Assembly (NCBI GenBank): GCA_023436825.1
Contig: JAEZHS010000536.1
Coordinates: 1 to 11,954, forward strand
Direction of reading: 5' to 3'
Length of the DNA: 11,954 nucleotides
Source of the DNA: Pseudomonadota bacterium
GTDB taxonomy: Bacteria > Pseudomonadota > Alphaproteobacteria > Reyranellales > Reyranellaceae
The first letter of the stretch is position 1. Each line of letters opens with the position of its first letter. This document shows, piece after piece, positions 1-6,127 of the stretch. The notes under the pieces are model-generated. The model did not search any database. It was not told the origin of the DNA and saw only the letters and a program-made list of their open reading frames with translations. The position numbers and the translations under genes were made by a program.

Positions 1-155
1 GTGGTGATGTCGGCGAGCCGCGGCACGTTGTGCAGCGTGAGCTTGCGATCGGTCAGGAGTGCGGCGACCATCAACGGCAGAGAGGCGTTCTTGGAGCCGG
101 AAATGCGGATCTCGCCGTTGAGCTGACGGCCGCCCTTGATGCGGAGTCGGTCCAT
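1..155 (-). CDS. murA: UDP-N-acetylglucosamine 1-carboxyvinyltransferase, N-terminal part (cut by window edge)
   Basis: MurA transfers enolpyruvate from PEP to UDP-N-acetylglucosamine, the first committed step of peptidoglycan synthesis, in the cytosol. Only the first 51 residues lie in the window. They begin [20 protein letters not shown] and continue with [14 protein letters not shown] and NVPRLADIT. This matches the start of MurA, where the SGxKNA segment carries the lysine that contacts PEP and the uridine sugar. The ATG is at 153-155 and has a strong GGAGGAGG ribosome site ending 4 nt upstream, placed directly after the dcd stop codon. The gene sits 14 bp downstream of dcd on the same strand, so the two are very likely co-transcribed. 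The rest of the gene runs off the left edge, so the active-site Cys cannot be checked. Family assignment is from the conserved N-terminus alone. Confidence 0.88.
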   Translation of the reverse strand, partial: MDRLRIKGGRQLNGEIRISGSKNASLPLMVAALLTDRKLTLHNVPRLADIT

Positions 156-169
156 GGTCCCTCCTCCCG

Positions 170-724
170 TCAGATCTTGGGCAGGGTGACGCCGCGCTGG
201 CCCTGGTACTTGCCGGCCTTGTCGCGGTAGGAGGTCTCGCAGGGCTCGTTGCCCTGCAGGAACAGGAACTGGCAGGCGCCCTCGTTGGCGTAGATACGGG
301 CCGGCAAGGGCGTTGTGTTAGAGAATTCCAGCGTCACGTGGCCTTCCCACTCGGGTTCGAGGGGCGTCACGTTCACGATGATGCCGCAGCGCGCATAGGT
401 CGACTTGCCGACACAGATCACCAGCACGTCGCGCGGAATGCGGAAATATTCCACAGTGCTGGCCAGCGCAAAGGAGTTGGGCGGGATGATGCAGACGTCG
501 GCCGTACGGTCGACGAAGCTGTTGGCGGCGAAGTTCTTTGGGTCAACCACCGCCGAATCGACGTTTGTGAAGATCTTGAAGTTGCTGCCGACGCGCGCGT
601 CGTAGCCGTAGGACGACAGCCCATAGGAGATCACGCCGTCGCGCTTCTGCGCGTCGACGAAGGGCTCGATCATGCCCTTTTCCTGCGACATGCGGCGGAT
701 CCAGCGATCGGAAAGAATGGTCAT
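170..724 (-). CDS. dcd: dCTP deaminase
   Basis: This is a 184-residue trimeric cytosolic enzyme that deaminates dCTP to dUTP, the main supply of dUMP for thymidylate synthesis in many Gram-negatives. The key segment GKSTYARCG (residues 106-114) corresponds to the substrate-binding GRSSLARLG loop of the E. coli enzyme. TLEFSN (131-136) holds the catalytic glutamate (E133). The protein ends in [10 protein letters not shown], the usual C-terminal lid of the long Dcd form. Length and ends are complete. The bifunctional deaminase/dUTPase (DCD-DUT) has a similar fold, but the sequence reads as the bacterial monofunctional type, so a separate Dut is expected elsewhere. The start ATG overlaps the stop of the upstream 48-residue gene by 4 bp (ATGA), implying translational coupling. 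murA follows 14 bp downstream. Confidence 0.96.
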   Translation of the reverse strand: MTILSDRWIRRMSQEKGMIEPFVDAQKRDGVISYGLSSYGYDARVGSNFKIFTNVDSAVVDPKNFAANSFVDRTADVCIIPPNSFALASTVEYFRIPRDVLVICVGKSTYARCGIIVNVTPLEPEWEGHVTLEFSNTTPLPARIYANEGACQFLFLQGNEPCETSYRDKAGKYQGQRGVTLPKI

Positions 725-867
725 TTCGAGGGGCTTTTGGGGGGCTGAGCTTCGGTCTTGGCGCCGTCCTGCTTGGCGCGTGCCTGCGCCTTACGACGCT
801 TGAGGTTTTCGCGCAAGGCGGCAGCCAATCGCTCGGCGCGGTCGTCATTCTTGGAGGGGCCGGTCAT
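721..867 (-). CDS. small basic hypothetical protein, coupled to dcd
   Basis: This 48-residue protein begins [20 protein letters not shown] and has a lysine/arginine-rich centre ([13 protein letters not shown]) and a Pro/Ser/Lys tail. The first 35 residues look like a single amphipathic helix with strong positive charge, so RNA or ribosome binding is possible, but nothing identifies a function. Its TGA overlaps the dcd ATG in an ATGA quartet, and a GAGAGG ribosome site lies just upstream of its own ATG. I recall short proteins with a similar [16 protein letters not shown] pattern near murA in alphaproteobacteria, but I cannot verify this here. The overlap, ribosome site and composition make it a likely real gene and the first of the dcd-murA operon. 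Confidence 0.68.
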   Translation of the reverse strand: MTGPSKNDDRAERLAAALRENLKRRKAQARAKQDGAKTEAQPPKSPSK

Positions 868-1261
868 GCCTCTCAAAATACACCATTTGGCGACCGGGAC
901 CGCCTATGATCGCCGCACAGTCGATGTTCACGTTCGACCTCGTCTGGTTCTACATGGGCCTTGGCGCAGCCCTGGTGCTCTGCACCGACAGCCTGCGCAG
1001 CGACCTCACGGTGTCCTGGCGCGTTCCGGTGTAGCTCGCCTGGATGGGTACCCTGACCCACCTGATATCCACCAGTTCGAGGAGCACGGCATCGATACCC
1101 ATGGCATGGCCTCCGCCTTCCGCGGGGACTTCCGCAAGGCGTCTGTTTGGTACGTCCGGCACAATACGGGGATGCCGGGCACAAGTCGTTTCACCGGCTC
1201 GGCGCTACCCTGTAGCCATGTGCGATCTCCGATTCAATCTGCCTGCCTCAAGGAGGAACCA
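868..1261. other. 394-bp spacer between divergent units, mostly without convincing genes
   Basis: This stretch separates the minus-strand dcd operon from the plus-strand DUF1269 gene. It holds one doubtful 42-codon ORF (906-1034) and a short stem-loop (1154-1161 with 1173-1180, eight pairs including one G-U). On the minus strand around 1021-1100 there is a fragment reading MGIDAVLLELVDIRWVRVPI, weakly reminiscent of the N-terminus of enolase-superfamily enzymes, but it does not continue. Promoters for both flanking units must lie here or just upstream, but I see no clear -35/-10 pair. Reading the DUF1269 frame upstream through this region gives no credible protein. Confidence 0.5.
906..1034 (+). 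CDS. possible 42-residue membrane mini-protein
   Basis: The ORF starts at ATG 906 (alternative ATG 924) and ends at TAG 1032-1034. The product has one hydrophobic segment, FDLVWFYMGLGAALVLC (about residues 10-26), followed by a polar tail ending VSWRVPV. The hydrophobic stretch is coherent and would suit a single-pass inner-membrane peptide. The ribosome site is weak, and the ORF stands alone between two well-supported units. It could equally be a chance reading or the remnant of a longer membrane protein, so it is listed at low confidence. Confidence 0.27.
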   Translation: MIAAQSMFTFDLVWFYMGLGAALVLCTDSLRSDLTVSWRVPV

Positions 1262-1807
1262 ATGAGCAATCTGGTCATTCTCGGTTTCGACGGCCTTCAC
1301 ACGGCCGATGAGGTGCTGAACAAGCTTCGCGCCTTGCAGAAGGAATACCTGATCGACCTCGAGGATGCGTGCGTGGTCGAACGCGACAGCGATGGCAAGA
1401 TCCACATGAAGCAGGCCGTGAACCTGGTCCATATCGGCGCCGCCACCGGCGGCAGCCGGGGCGCCATCATCGGAGCGCTGTTCGGGCTGCTTTTCCTCAA
1501 TCCTCTCGCCGGCCTGGCGATCGGCGCCGTCGCCGGTGCCGGCGCCGGAGCCCTGTCCGGCTCGCTTACCGACTATGGCATCCGCGACGACTTCATAAAG
1601 CAGATCGCTCAAACGATTCCGGCGGGTTCATCCGCCCTCTGCGTGCTGGTCAAGAGCGTGACCGAGGACAAGGTCCTGCCCGAGATCGAGCGCTACAACG
1701 CCCGTGTGCTCAAGACCTCTCTGTCGAACGAACAGGAGGCGAAGCTGCAGGCAGCGCTCAGCCGCCAGATCGGCATGCCCGACTCTGCAGCGGGAAAGGC
1801 GGCCTGA
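1262..1807 (+). CDS. DUF1269 family glycine-rich membrane protein
   Basis: This 181-residue protein has three parts. An N-terminal alpha/beta-like segment (1-55; MSNLVILGFDGLHTADEVLN) is followed by a small-residue-rich hydrophobic region (57-100) with repeated GxxxG spacing (GGSRGAIIGALFG, then AIGAVAGAGAGALSG). A C-terminal soluble domain (101-170) starts LTDYGIRDDFIKQI. This layout fits the DUF1269 (PF06897) family of about 165-180 residues, whose glycine zipper probably forms a membrane hairpin. Function is unknown; members are often described as stress- or envelope-related. The start is clear: AGGAGG at 1251-1256 sits 5 nt before the ATG. The long open frame upstream to 758 lacks family similarity and is not used. 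The gene appears monocistronic. Confidence 0.85.
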   Translation: MSNLVILGFDGLHTADEVLNKLRALQKEYLIDLEDACVVERDSDGKIHMKQAVNLVHIGAATGGSRGAIIGALFGLLFLNPLAGLAIGAVAGAGAGALSGSLTDYGIRDDFIKQIAQTIPAGSSALCVLVKSVTEDKVLPEIERYNARVLKTSLSNEQEAKLQAALSRQIGMPDSAAGKAA

Positions 1808-1817
1808 CCCGGCCGCC
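1798..1817. terminator. short GC hairpin at the end of the DUF1269 gene
   Basis: A perfect 7-bp inverted repeat (GGCGGCC / GGCCGCC, loop TGACCC) overlaps the stop codon of the DUF1269 gene and lies between it and the opposing small ORF at 1823-1960. There is no following T-run on either strand, so it may only slow transcription or be chance in GC-rich DNA. Confidence 0.3.
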
Positions 1818-1822
1818 ACGAC

Positions 1823-1960
1823 TCAGGTTGCGGCCTTGGCTTTGCGCGACGCCAGGGCCATGGCAACGTAGGCCCATCCGGCAAACAGCAACGAAACGCC
1901 GGCCACCGTCCCCGGCGTGAAGGAGTGCGTGTGGGGCGAACGCAATCTGGGTGACGCCAT
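1823..1960 (-). CDS. possible 45-residue single-pass membrane protein
   Basis: The ORF runs from ATG 1960 to TGA 1823 on the minus strand. The product starts MASPRLRSPHTHSFTPGTVA, has one strong membrane segment (VAGVSLLFAGWAYVAMAL, about residues 19-36) and ends in a basic tail ASRKAKAAT. This fits an N-out or N-in single-pass topology obeying the positive-inside rule. It is convergent with the DUF1269 gene (15 bp gap) and divergent from the AI-2E transporter gene, with only 26 bp between starts. No good ribosome site precedes it, and a promoter would have to sit inside the transporter gene. Hydrophobic-segment quality is the main support. No family is recognised. Confidence 0.42.
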   Translation of the reverse strand: MASPRLRSPHTHSFTPGTVAGVSLLFAGWAYVAMALASRKAKAAT

Positions 1961-1986
1961 GAGCCGTGTGACGACATGATGGTTCC

Positions 1987-3039
1987 ATGAAGCTCGAGAG
2001 CCGATCCGCCGCCCAGCCGCGGAACCTCATAACCCTGCCCCTGATCGTGCTGGCGATCGCGGCAGGGCTCGCCCTTGTCTGGTACAGCGCGCCGAGCCTG
2101 CTGCTTCTGTTCGCCGGCATACTGTTCGCCGCCCTCCTCGATGCCTGCACACGTGCCCTGGGCTACGTCCTGCCTCTGCCCAGGCCGGCACGATATGCGA
2201 TGATCGTCGTGCTCTTCGCCTCGGCCGCAGCGGTGGCGCTCGGCTGGAGCATCGTGCGGCTGCCCGGCCAGGCGCATGCCCTGATCGCCGTCATGGATGC
2301 CCAGCTGACCGTGCTCGAGCGCGAGCTCGCGGCATTCGGCATCGACCTGTTCGGGCCGGGCGGCCGGCAGGATCTTTCGCAATTCCTCACCGATCCGGGC
2401 CGCCTGTTCGGCCACGTGCACTACGCCGTCACCGGTGCCTACGTGGTGATGATGAACACCATCGTCGTGGTCTGCCTCGGGCTGTTCTTCGCCGCCAGCC
2501 CCGCTACGTACCGCGAAGGAGCGCTCATTCTCGTCCCCGTCACGGCCCGCAAGCGCATTCGCACGGTCATGGACGAGATGGGCCAGGTGATGCGCAGCTG
2601 GCTGATGGGACAGCTTCTGCGCGGCGCCGTGGTGTCGATTGCGCTCGCCGCCGCCTTTCACGGCCTCGATGTGCCTGGCGCGACCCTGCTCGGTCTCCAG
2701 GGCGGAGCCGCGATCTTCGTTCCCTATCTCGGCCCCCTGATCGCGGCCTTTCCGGTGGCCCTGGTCGCCATGCCGCTGGGCCTGAGCACCTTCGCCTGGG
2801 TCATGATCACCTATATCATCATCCAGAACGTCGACGGCTTCGTCATCGCGCCGCTGATCCAGAAAGGCGCCGTCAACGTCGCGCCGGCCTGGACGCTGTT
2901 TGCCATCGTGATCCTGGGGGCGCTGTTCGGCGCCATGGGCATTGCCCTCGCCGCCCCGCTGCTCGCGGTCCTGCGCCTCGCGGTGCTGCGCTTCTACGTC
3001 GAGGATTGGCTCCGTGACCGGCCAGGTGCGCAGGCTTGA
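1987..3039 (+). CDS. AI-2E / PerM family transporter
   Basis: This 350-residue polytopic inner-membrane protein belongs to the AI-2E transporter family (PF01594), which includes TqsA, PerM and Na+/H+ antiporter members. It has a paired hydrophobic start (15-55), a third segment (70-90), a soluble insert (91-150) and further helices from 150 to the C-terminus. Family landmarks are visible: VPYLGPLIAAFP (245-256), QNVDGFVIAPLIQKGAVNVA (280-299) and the glycine-rich GALFGAMGIALAAPLLAVLR (311-330). Substrate cannot be read from sequence: AI-2 export, other small molecules and cation exchange are all known in the family. The ATG at 1987 has no clear ribosome site, but an in-frame stop (1969-1971) shortly upstream rules out a longer start. 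It ends 12 bp before the stop of the convergent hydrolase gene. Confidence 0.9.
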   Translation: MKLESRSAAQPRNLITLPLIVLAIAAGLALVWYSAPSLLLLFAGILFAALLDACTRALGYVLPLPRPARYAMIVVLFASAAAVALGWSIVRLPGQAHALIAVMDAQLTVLERELAAFGIDLFGPGGRQDLSQFLTDPGRLFGHVHYAVTGAYVVMMNTIVVVCLGLFFAASPATYREGALILVPVTARKRIRTVMDEMGQVMRSWLMGQLLRGAVVSIALAAAFHGLDVPGATLLGLQGGAAIFVPYLGPLIAAFPVALVAMPLGLSTFAWVMITYIIIQNVDGFVIAPLIQKGAVNVAPAWTLFAIVILGALFGAMGIALAAPLLAVLRLAVLRFYVEDWLRDRPGAQA

Positions 3040-3051
3040 GCGCAGGATCGG

Positions 3052-4518
3052 CTAGGGCTTCCCGTTCGACGGCGCCATGAGCGCATGGATCCGCTCCTCG
3101 ACGTAGGGGAAGAACGGATTGGACGACACGCGCAGCAGCGCATCGAGGTTCACGATCAGCACCCCGCGCTCGCCGCGCGGCGCGATGGCGCCGAGATGAA
3201 CGCCGAAATCCTCGCTATTGTCAGGCTCGAGGCCGTACAGCGAATCGCTCATCGGAAACGGCAGGGCCACGTGCGACAGCGAGAAGATCCCGGGTGGAAA
3301 GGCCAGGCCGAGATCACGGACCTGCTCGGTGGTCCCGCCCGCTTCGGTCACCCGTTCGAGGACGCGGTAATCGTGCTCCCCCACGTTGGTGATGACGACC
3401 GTCCGGTAGCGGCGCGGCAGCGGCGGCAGGATGCGCGTCAGCACCATCTCGGCAGCATCGCGCAGCAATGGACTGACCACCGCGGCGCGATTGAGGTCGA
3501 ACAGGACGAGCTCGCTGCCATTGGCCGGCAGCTGAGCATAGAGGCCGGATATGACGGCCGGCGTGCTCACCGTGAAATCGACGACCGACTGGAAGGTGAG
3601 GACGGGCGGCAGCCGGGCCAGGCGGCCGTCACGCCCCGCGTCGGCCATCTGCTGCCGCAGCGCGACGGTCAGGCGATGCGACTGGCGCGCCCCATTCACC
3701 GGAAAGGAATTGTACTTGAACGGATTGAACTCCGGCAGAAGACCGAGCCAGGCCGCCTTGGCGAAGGCCGGCAGGAACGCCGGCAACGAAGCAATCCCGA
3801 CAAACCGCGCAAAGGCCGTGATGCCTATCATGGGCGAGATCAGGATCAGTCGGTCGGGCCGCGCCAGCCGATCGTCGGCCAGCGCATCGAGGGCGTATTT
3901 CATCGCCAGCGCACCGCCGTTGGAGAACCCGACGATGTGTAACGGCGTGGACGGTCCGGCGCGGCGCCTCGCCTCGCGCACGGAGAGGCGGGTGGCGGCG
4001 TCCCAGTCTTCCCATTCGACATCGGTCAACGCCGCCGGAACGGTGCCGTGCCCGGGCATCCGGATGGCGACGGCGACGAAACCCTCGTCGCGATACCGGC
4101 GGGCGATGTGGCGCAGGCTGTAGGGTGAATCGGTCAGGCCGTGCAGCAGCACCACGGCGCCAACCGGCGGTCCGTCGGGCTCGAGAATGTAGGAGCGGTT
4201 GAAGTCCTGCTTGAAGTTGCCGGGATAGATCGGGCTGCCGGCGTAATAGCGATTGCCGGGAATGCGCGCCGCCTCGTCGATCTTGTCGACGACTTCGCGG
4301 CGCACGTCGCGGAAGATCGCTTCCTCGCGACGCAGGTAGGAAGCCCAGTCGCTCTTGTCGATGTCCGCAGCATGCAGGTCGTCGGGCACATAGGTGTGCC
4401 AGACCTCGAGCGGCGGCCCGCGCTGGGAATCCCAGGCCCGCAGGCCGACGATCGCCCCCACAGCGACGAGCGCCAGGACCAGCACGCGCCGCATCAGCCT
4501 GAGCAGTCTTGCGGTCAT
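3052..4518 (-). CDS. membrane-anchored alpha/beta hydrolase (esterase/lysophospholipase-like)
   Basis: This 488-residue protein has a basic N-terminus, then one hydrophobic segment (about 9-27, VLVLALVAVGAIVGL). That acts as an uncleaved anchor or signal and would place the catalytic domain in the periplasm. The hydrolase fold starts near residue 118: VVLLHGLTDSPYS (122-134) gives the HG oxyanion region, and GFSNGG (197-202) is the nucleophile elbow with Ser199. VVDFTVS (312-318) offers the acid Asp314, and SLSHVALPF (413-421) the His416. The triad order and spacing fit serine carboxylesterases or lysophospholipases. The substrate is unknown. About 90 residues between the anchor and the core (40-110) and an extended 200-315 lid region make it longer than a typical 300-residue member. 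It is convergent with the AI-2E gene and divergent from the antiporter gene by 146 bp. Confidence 0.86.
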   Translation of the reverse strand: MTARLLRLMRRVLVLALVAVGAIVGLRAWDSQRGPPLEVWHTYVPDDLHAADIDKSDWASYLRREEAIFRDVRREVVDKIDEAARIPGNRYYAGSPIYPGNFKQDFNRSYILEPDGPPVGAVVLLHGLTDSPYSLRHIARRYRDEGFVAVAIRMPGHGTVPAALTDVEWEDWDAATRLSVREARRRAGPSTPLHIVGFSNGGALAMKYALDALADDRLARPDRLILISPMIGITAFARFVGIASLPAFLPAFAKAAWLGLLPEFNPFKYNSFPVNGARQSHRLTVALRQQMADAGRDGRLARLPPVLTFQSVVDFTVSTPAVISGLYAQLPANGSELVLFDLNRAAVVSPLLRDAAEMVLTRILPPLPRRYRTVVITNVGEHDYRVLERVTEAGGTTEQVRDLGLAFPPGIFSLSHVALPFPMSDSLYGLEPDNSEDFGVHLGAIAPRGERGVLIVNLDALLRVSSNPFFPYVEERIHALMAPSNGKP

Positions 4519-4664
4519 GGCGATCCGGTCCCCGAGTTCATGGCCGGCAGCGTGACAGGATGGCGTGCGATGTGCACCCGCAATAAACGCCTTTTGGGAC
4601 GCACCGAACAGTCCGGGGACGATGCGCCAATCAAATACGTACGGGCCAAGCCTAAGATCGGCTC

Positions 4665-6095
4665 ATGTCGTTGACCGCCGAACAGAAGCTGTCGTTGCGC
4701 GCCCTCATCGCCCTGGTGGTGGGCTCGATGATCGGATCCGGCATCTTCGCGACGCCAGCGGCGTTCGGCCGCGTGACCGGTGTCGCCGGCGCGCTCATCG
4801 CCTGGCTGGTCGCCGGCGTCGGCATGCTGATGCTGGCCTTCGTCTTCCTGGTCCTGGCGCGGCGCCGGCCGGACCTCGATGCCGGCATCTATGCTTATGC
4901 GAGGGAAGGCTTCGGCGACTATGCCGGCTTCGCCTCCGCTGCCGGCTACTGGATCGGGGCGTGCTTCGCCGACACCGCCTGCCTCATCCTGATCAAGGCG
5001 ACCCTCGGCCTGTTCTTCCCGATCTTCGGCGACGGCACGGCCCCGTTCGCCATTCTCTCAGCATCGGCCCTGCTGTGGGCCGTGCATTTCCTGATCCTGC
5101 GCGGCGTCAAGCAGGCAACCACGCTCAACACCATCGCCACCGTGGCCAAGATCATACCGATCGGCCTGTTCATCATCGTTGCGATTGCCTTCTTCAACAC
5201 GGACCTCTTCGTGCTCAACTTCTGGGGCGGCGAGGAAGCGACCTTCAGCAATGTCGCGAACCAGGCCCGCAACTCGATGCTGGTCACGGTGTTCTTGTTC
5301 GTCGGCATCGAGGGGGCGAGCGTCTACTCGCGCTACGCCAGGAATCGCGACGATGTCGGCATCGCGACCGTGCTCGGCTTCCTCGGCGTTCTCTGCCTGT
5401 TGGTCCTGGTCACCATGCTGTCCTACGGCGTGCTGCCGCGCTCCGATCTGGCGGCCCTGCCCGCCCCTTCGATGGCCAGTGTGCTGGAAGCGATCGTGGG
5501 GCCATGGGGCAAGATCTTCATCAGCATCGGGCTCCTGATCTCGGTGCTTGGCAACTACCTTTCGTGGTCGTTGCTGGCGGCCGAGGTCGTCTACTCGGCG
5601 GCACAGAATCGCACCATGCCGGCCTTCCTCGCCGGCACCAACACCAACGATGCGCCGGCCGCCGCCTTGTGGATGACCAACGCGCTCATCCAGGCCTTCC
5701 TGTTGGTGAGCTGGTTCGCCGAGTATGCTTTTCACCTGGCGCTAAAGATGACCAGCGCCATGACGCTGATCCCCTACCTGTTCGTCGCCGCCTACGGCCT
5801 CAAGCTCGCCTGGACGGGTGAAACCTACCGACCCGGCGAGCGCGACCGCCGACGTGACTGGCTGCGCGGCGCCGTAGCGACGGTCTACGCCGTCGGCATG
5901 CTCTATGCCGGCGGACACGAATTGCTGATGCTGTCGGCGCTGCTCTACGCTCCGGGCACTCTTCTGTTCGTGATCGCGAGGCGCGAGCAGGGCAAACCCG
6001 TGTTCACCCGGGTTGAATGGCTTCCATTCGGAGTGGCGTGCGCGGTCGCCATCGGTGCACTCTACGGTCTGGCCTCGGGTCGCATCTCCATCTGA
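4665..6095 (+). CDS. APC-superfamily basic amino-acid antiporter (arginine/ornithine type)
   Basis: This 476-residue inner-membrane transporter has about twelve predicted helices. The first helix carries the APC substrate-binding signature GSMIGSGIF (20-28). FVGIEGASVYSRYA (212-225) is the hallmark of helix 6 in the basic amino acid/polyamine antiporter group (ArcD, YdgI, LysI relatives), with the conserved Glu216. The usual partner exchange is arginine for ornithine or lysine for cadaverine. The actual substrate here is inferred from family only. No arc pathway gene (deiminase, carbamoyltransferase, kinase) lies alongside, so its catabolic partner, if any, is elsewhere. The start ATG has a weak ribosome site. 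The patatin lipoprotein gene follows 32 bp later on the same strand and is probably co-transcribed. Confidence 0.9.
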   Translation: MSLTAEQKLSLRALIALVVGSMIGSGIFATPAAFGRVTGVAGALIAWLVAGVGMLMLAFVFLVLARRRPDLDAGIYAYAREGFGDYAGFASAAGYWIGACFADTACLILIKATLGLFFPIFGDGTAPFAILSASALLWAVHFLILRGVKQATTLNTIATVAKIIPIGLFIIVAIAFFNTDLFVLNFWGGEEATFSNVANQARNSMLVTVFLFVGIEGASVYSRYARNRDDVGIATVLGFLGVLCLLVLVTMLSYGVLPRSDLAALPAPSMASVLEAIVGPWGKIFISIGLLISVLGNYLSWSLLAAEVVYSAAQNRTMPAFLAGTNTNDAPAAALWMTNALIQAFLLVSWFAEYAFHLALKMTSAMTLIPYLFVAAYGLKLAWTGETYRPGERDRRRDWLRGAVATVYAVGMLYAGGHELLMLSALLYAPGTLLFVIARREQGKPVFTRVEWLPFGVACAVAIGALYGLASGRISI

Positions 6096-6115
6096 GCGGA
6101 TGCAGCGGGCCAATC

Positions 6116-6122
6116 GAGGGGG
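6116..6122 (+). promoter_or_regulatory. ribosome binding site deciding the TTG start of the patatin gene
   Basis: GAGGGGG lies 5 nt before TTG 6128. That TTG is the first start in the frame to give a proper lipoprotein signal. The earlier in-frame start at 6017 lies inside the antiporter gene and yields a non-signal, Arg-rich extension. Confidence 0.7.
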
Positions 6123-6127
6123 CAGTC

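Noticed and set aside
758..1261. N-terminal extension of the DUF1269 gene back to 758
   Set aside because: It overlaps the opposing 48-residue gene and lacks family similarity; a perfect ribosome site precedes ATG 1262.
1693..2661. 322-codon minus-strand open frame opposite the AI-2E transporter
   Set aside because: It is the antisense shadow of the transporter gene; product is His/Arg/Glu-rich with no domain, while the plus strand gives a clear membrane protein.
3085..3942. 285-codon plus-strand frame opposite the hydrolase
   Set aside because: Antisense to a gene with an intact catalytic triad; product lacks any recognisable motif.
4519..4664. Possible hairpin GGCGT/ACGCC followed by TTTT between the hydrolase and antiporter genes
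   Set aside because: The stem is only 5 bp with a 20-nt loop and no upstream plus-strand gene needs terminating there.
4565..5821. 418-codon plus-strand frame overlapping the antiporter
   Set aside because: Out-of-frame reading of the antiporter; Arg/Pro/Ala-rich low-complexity product in GC-rich DNA.
6017..6127. Upstream in-frame start for the patatin gene
   Set aside because: It lies inside the antiporter coding region and hides the lipoprotein signal; TTG 6128 has a good ribosome site.
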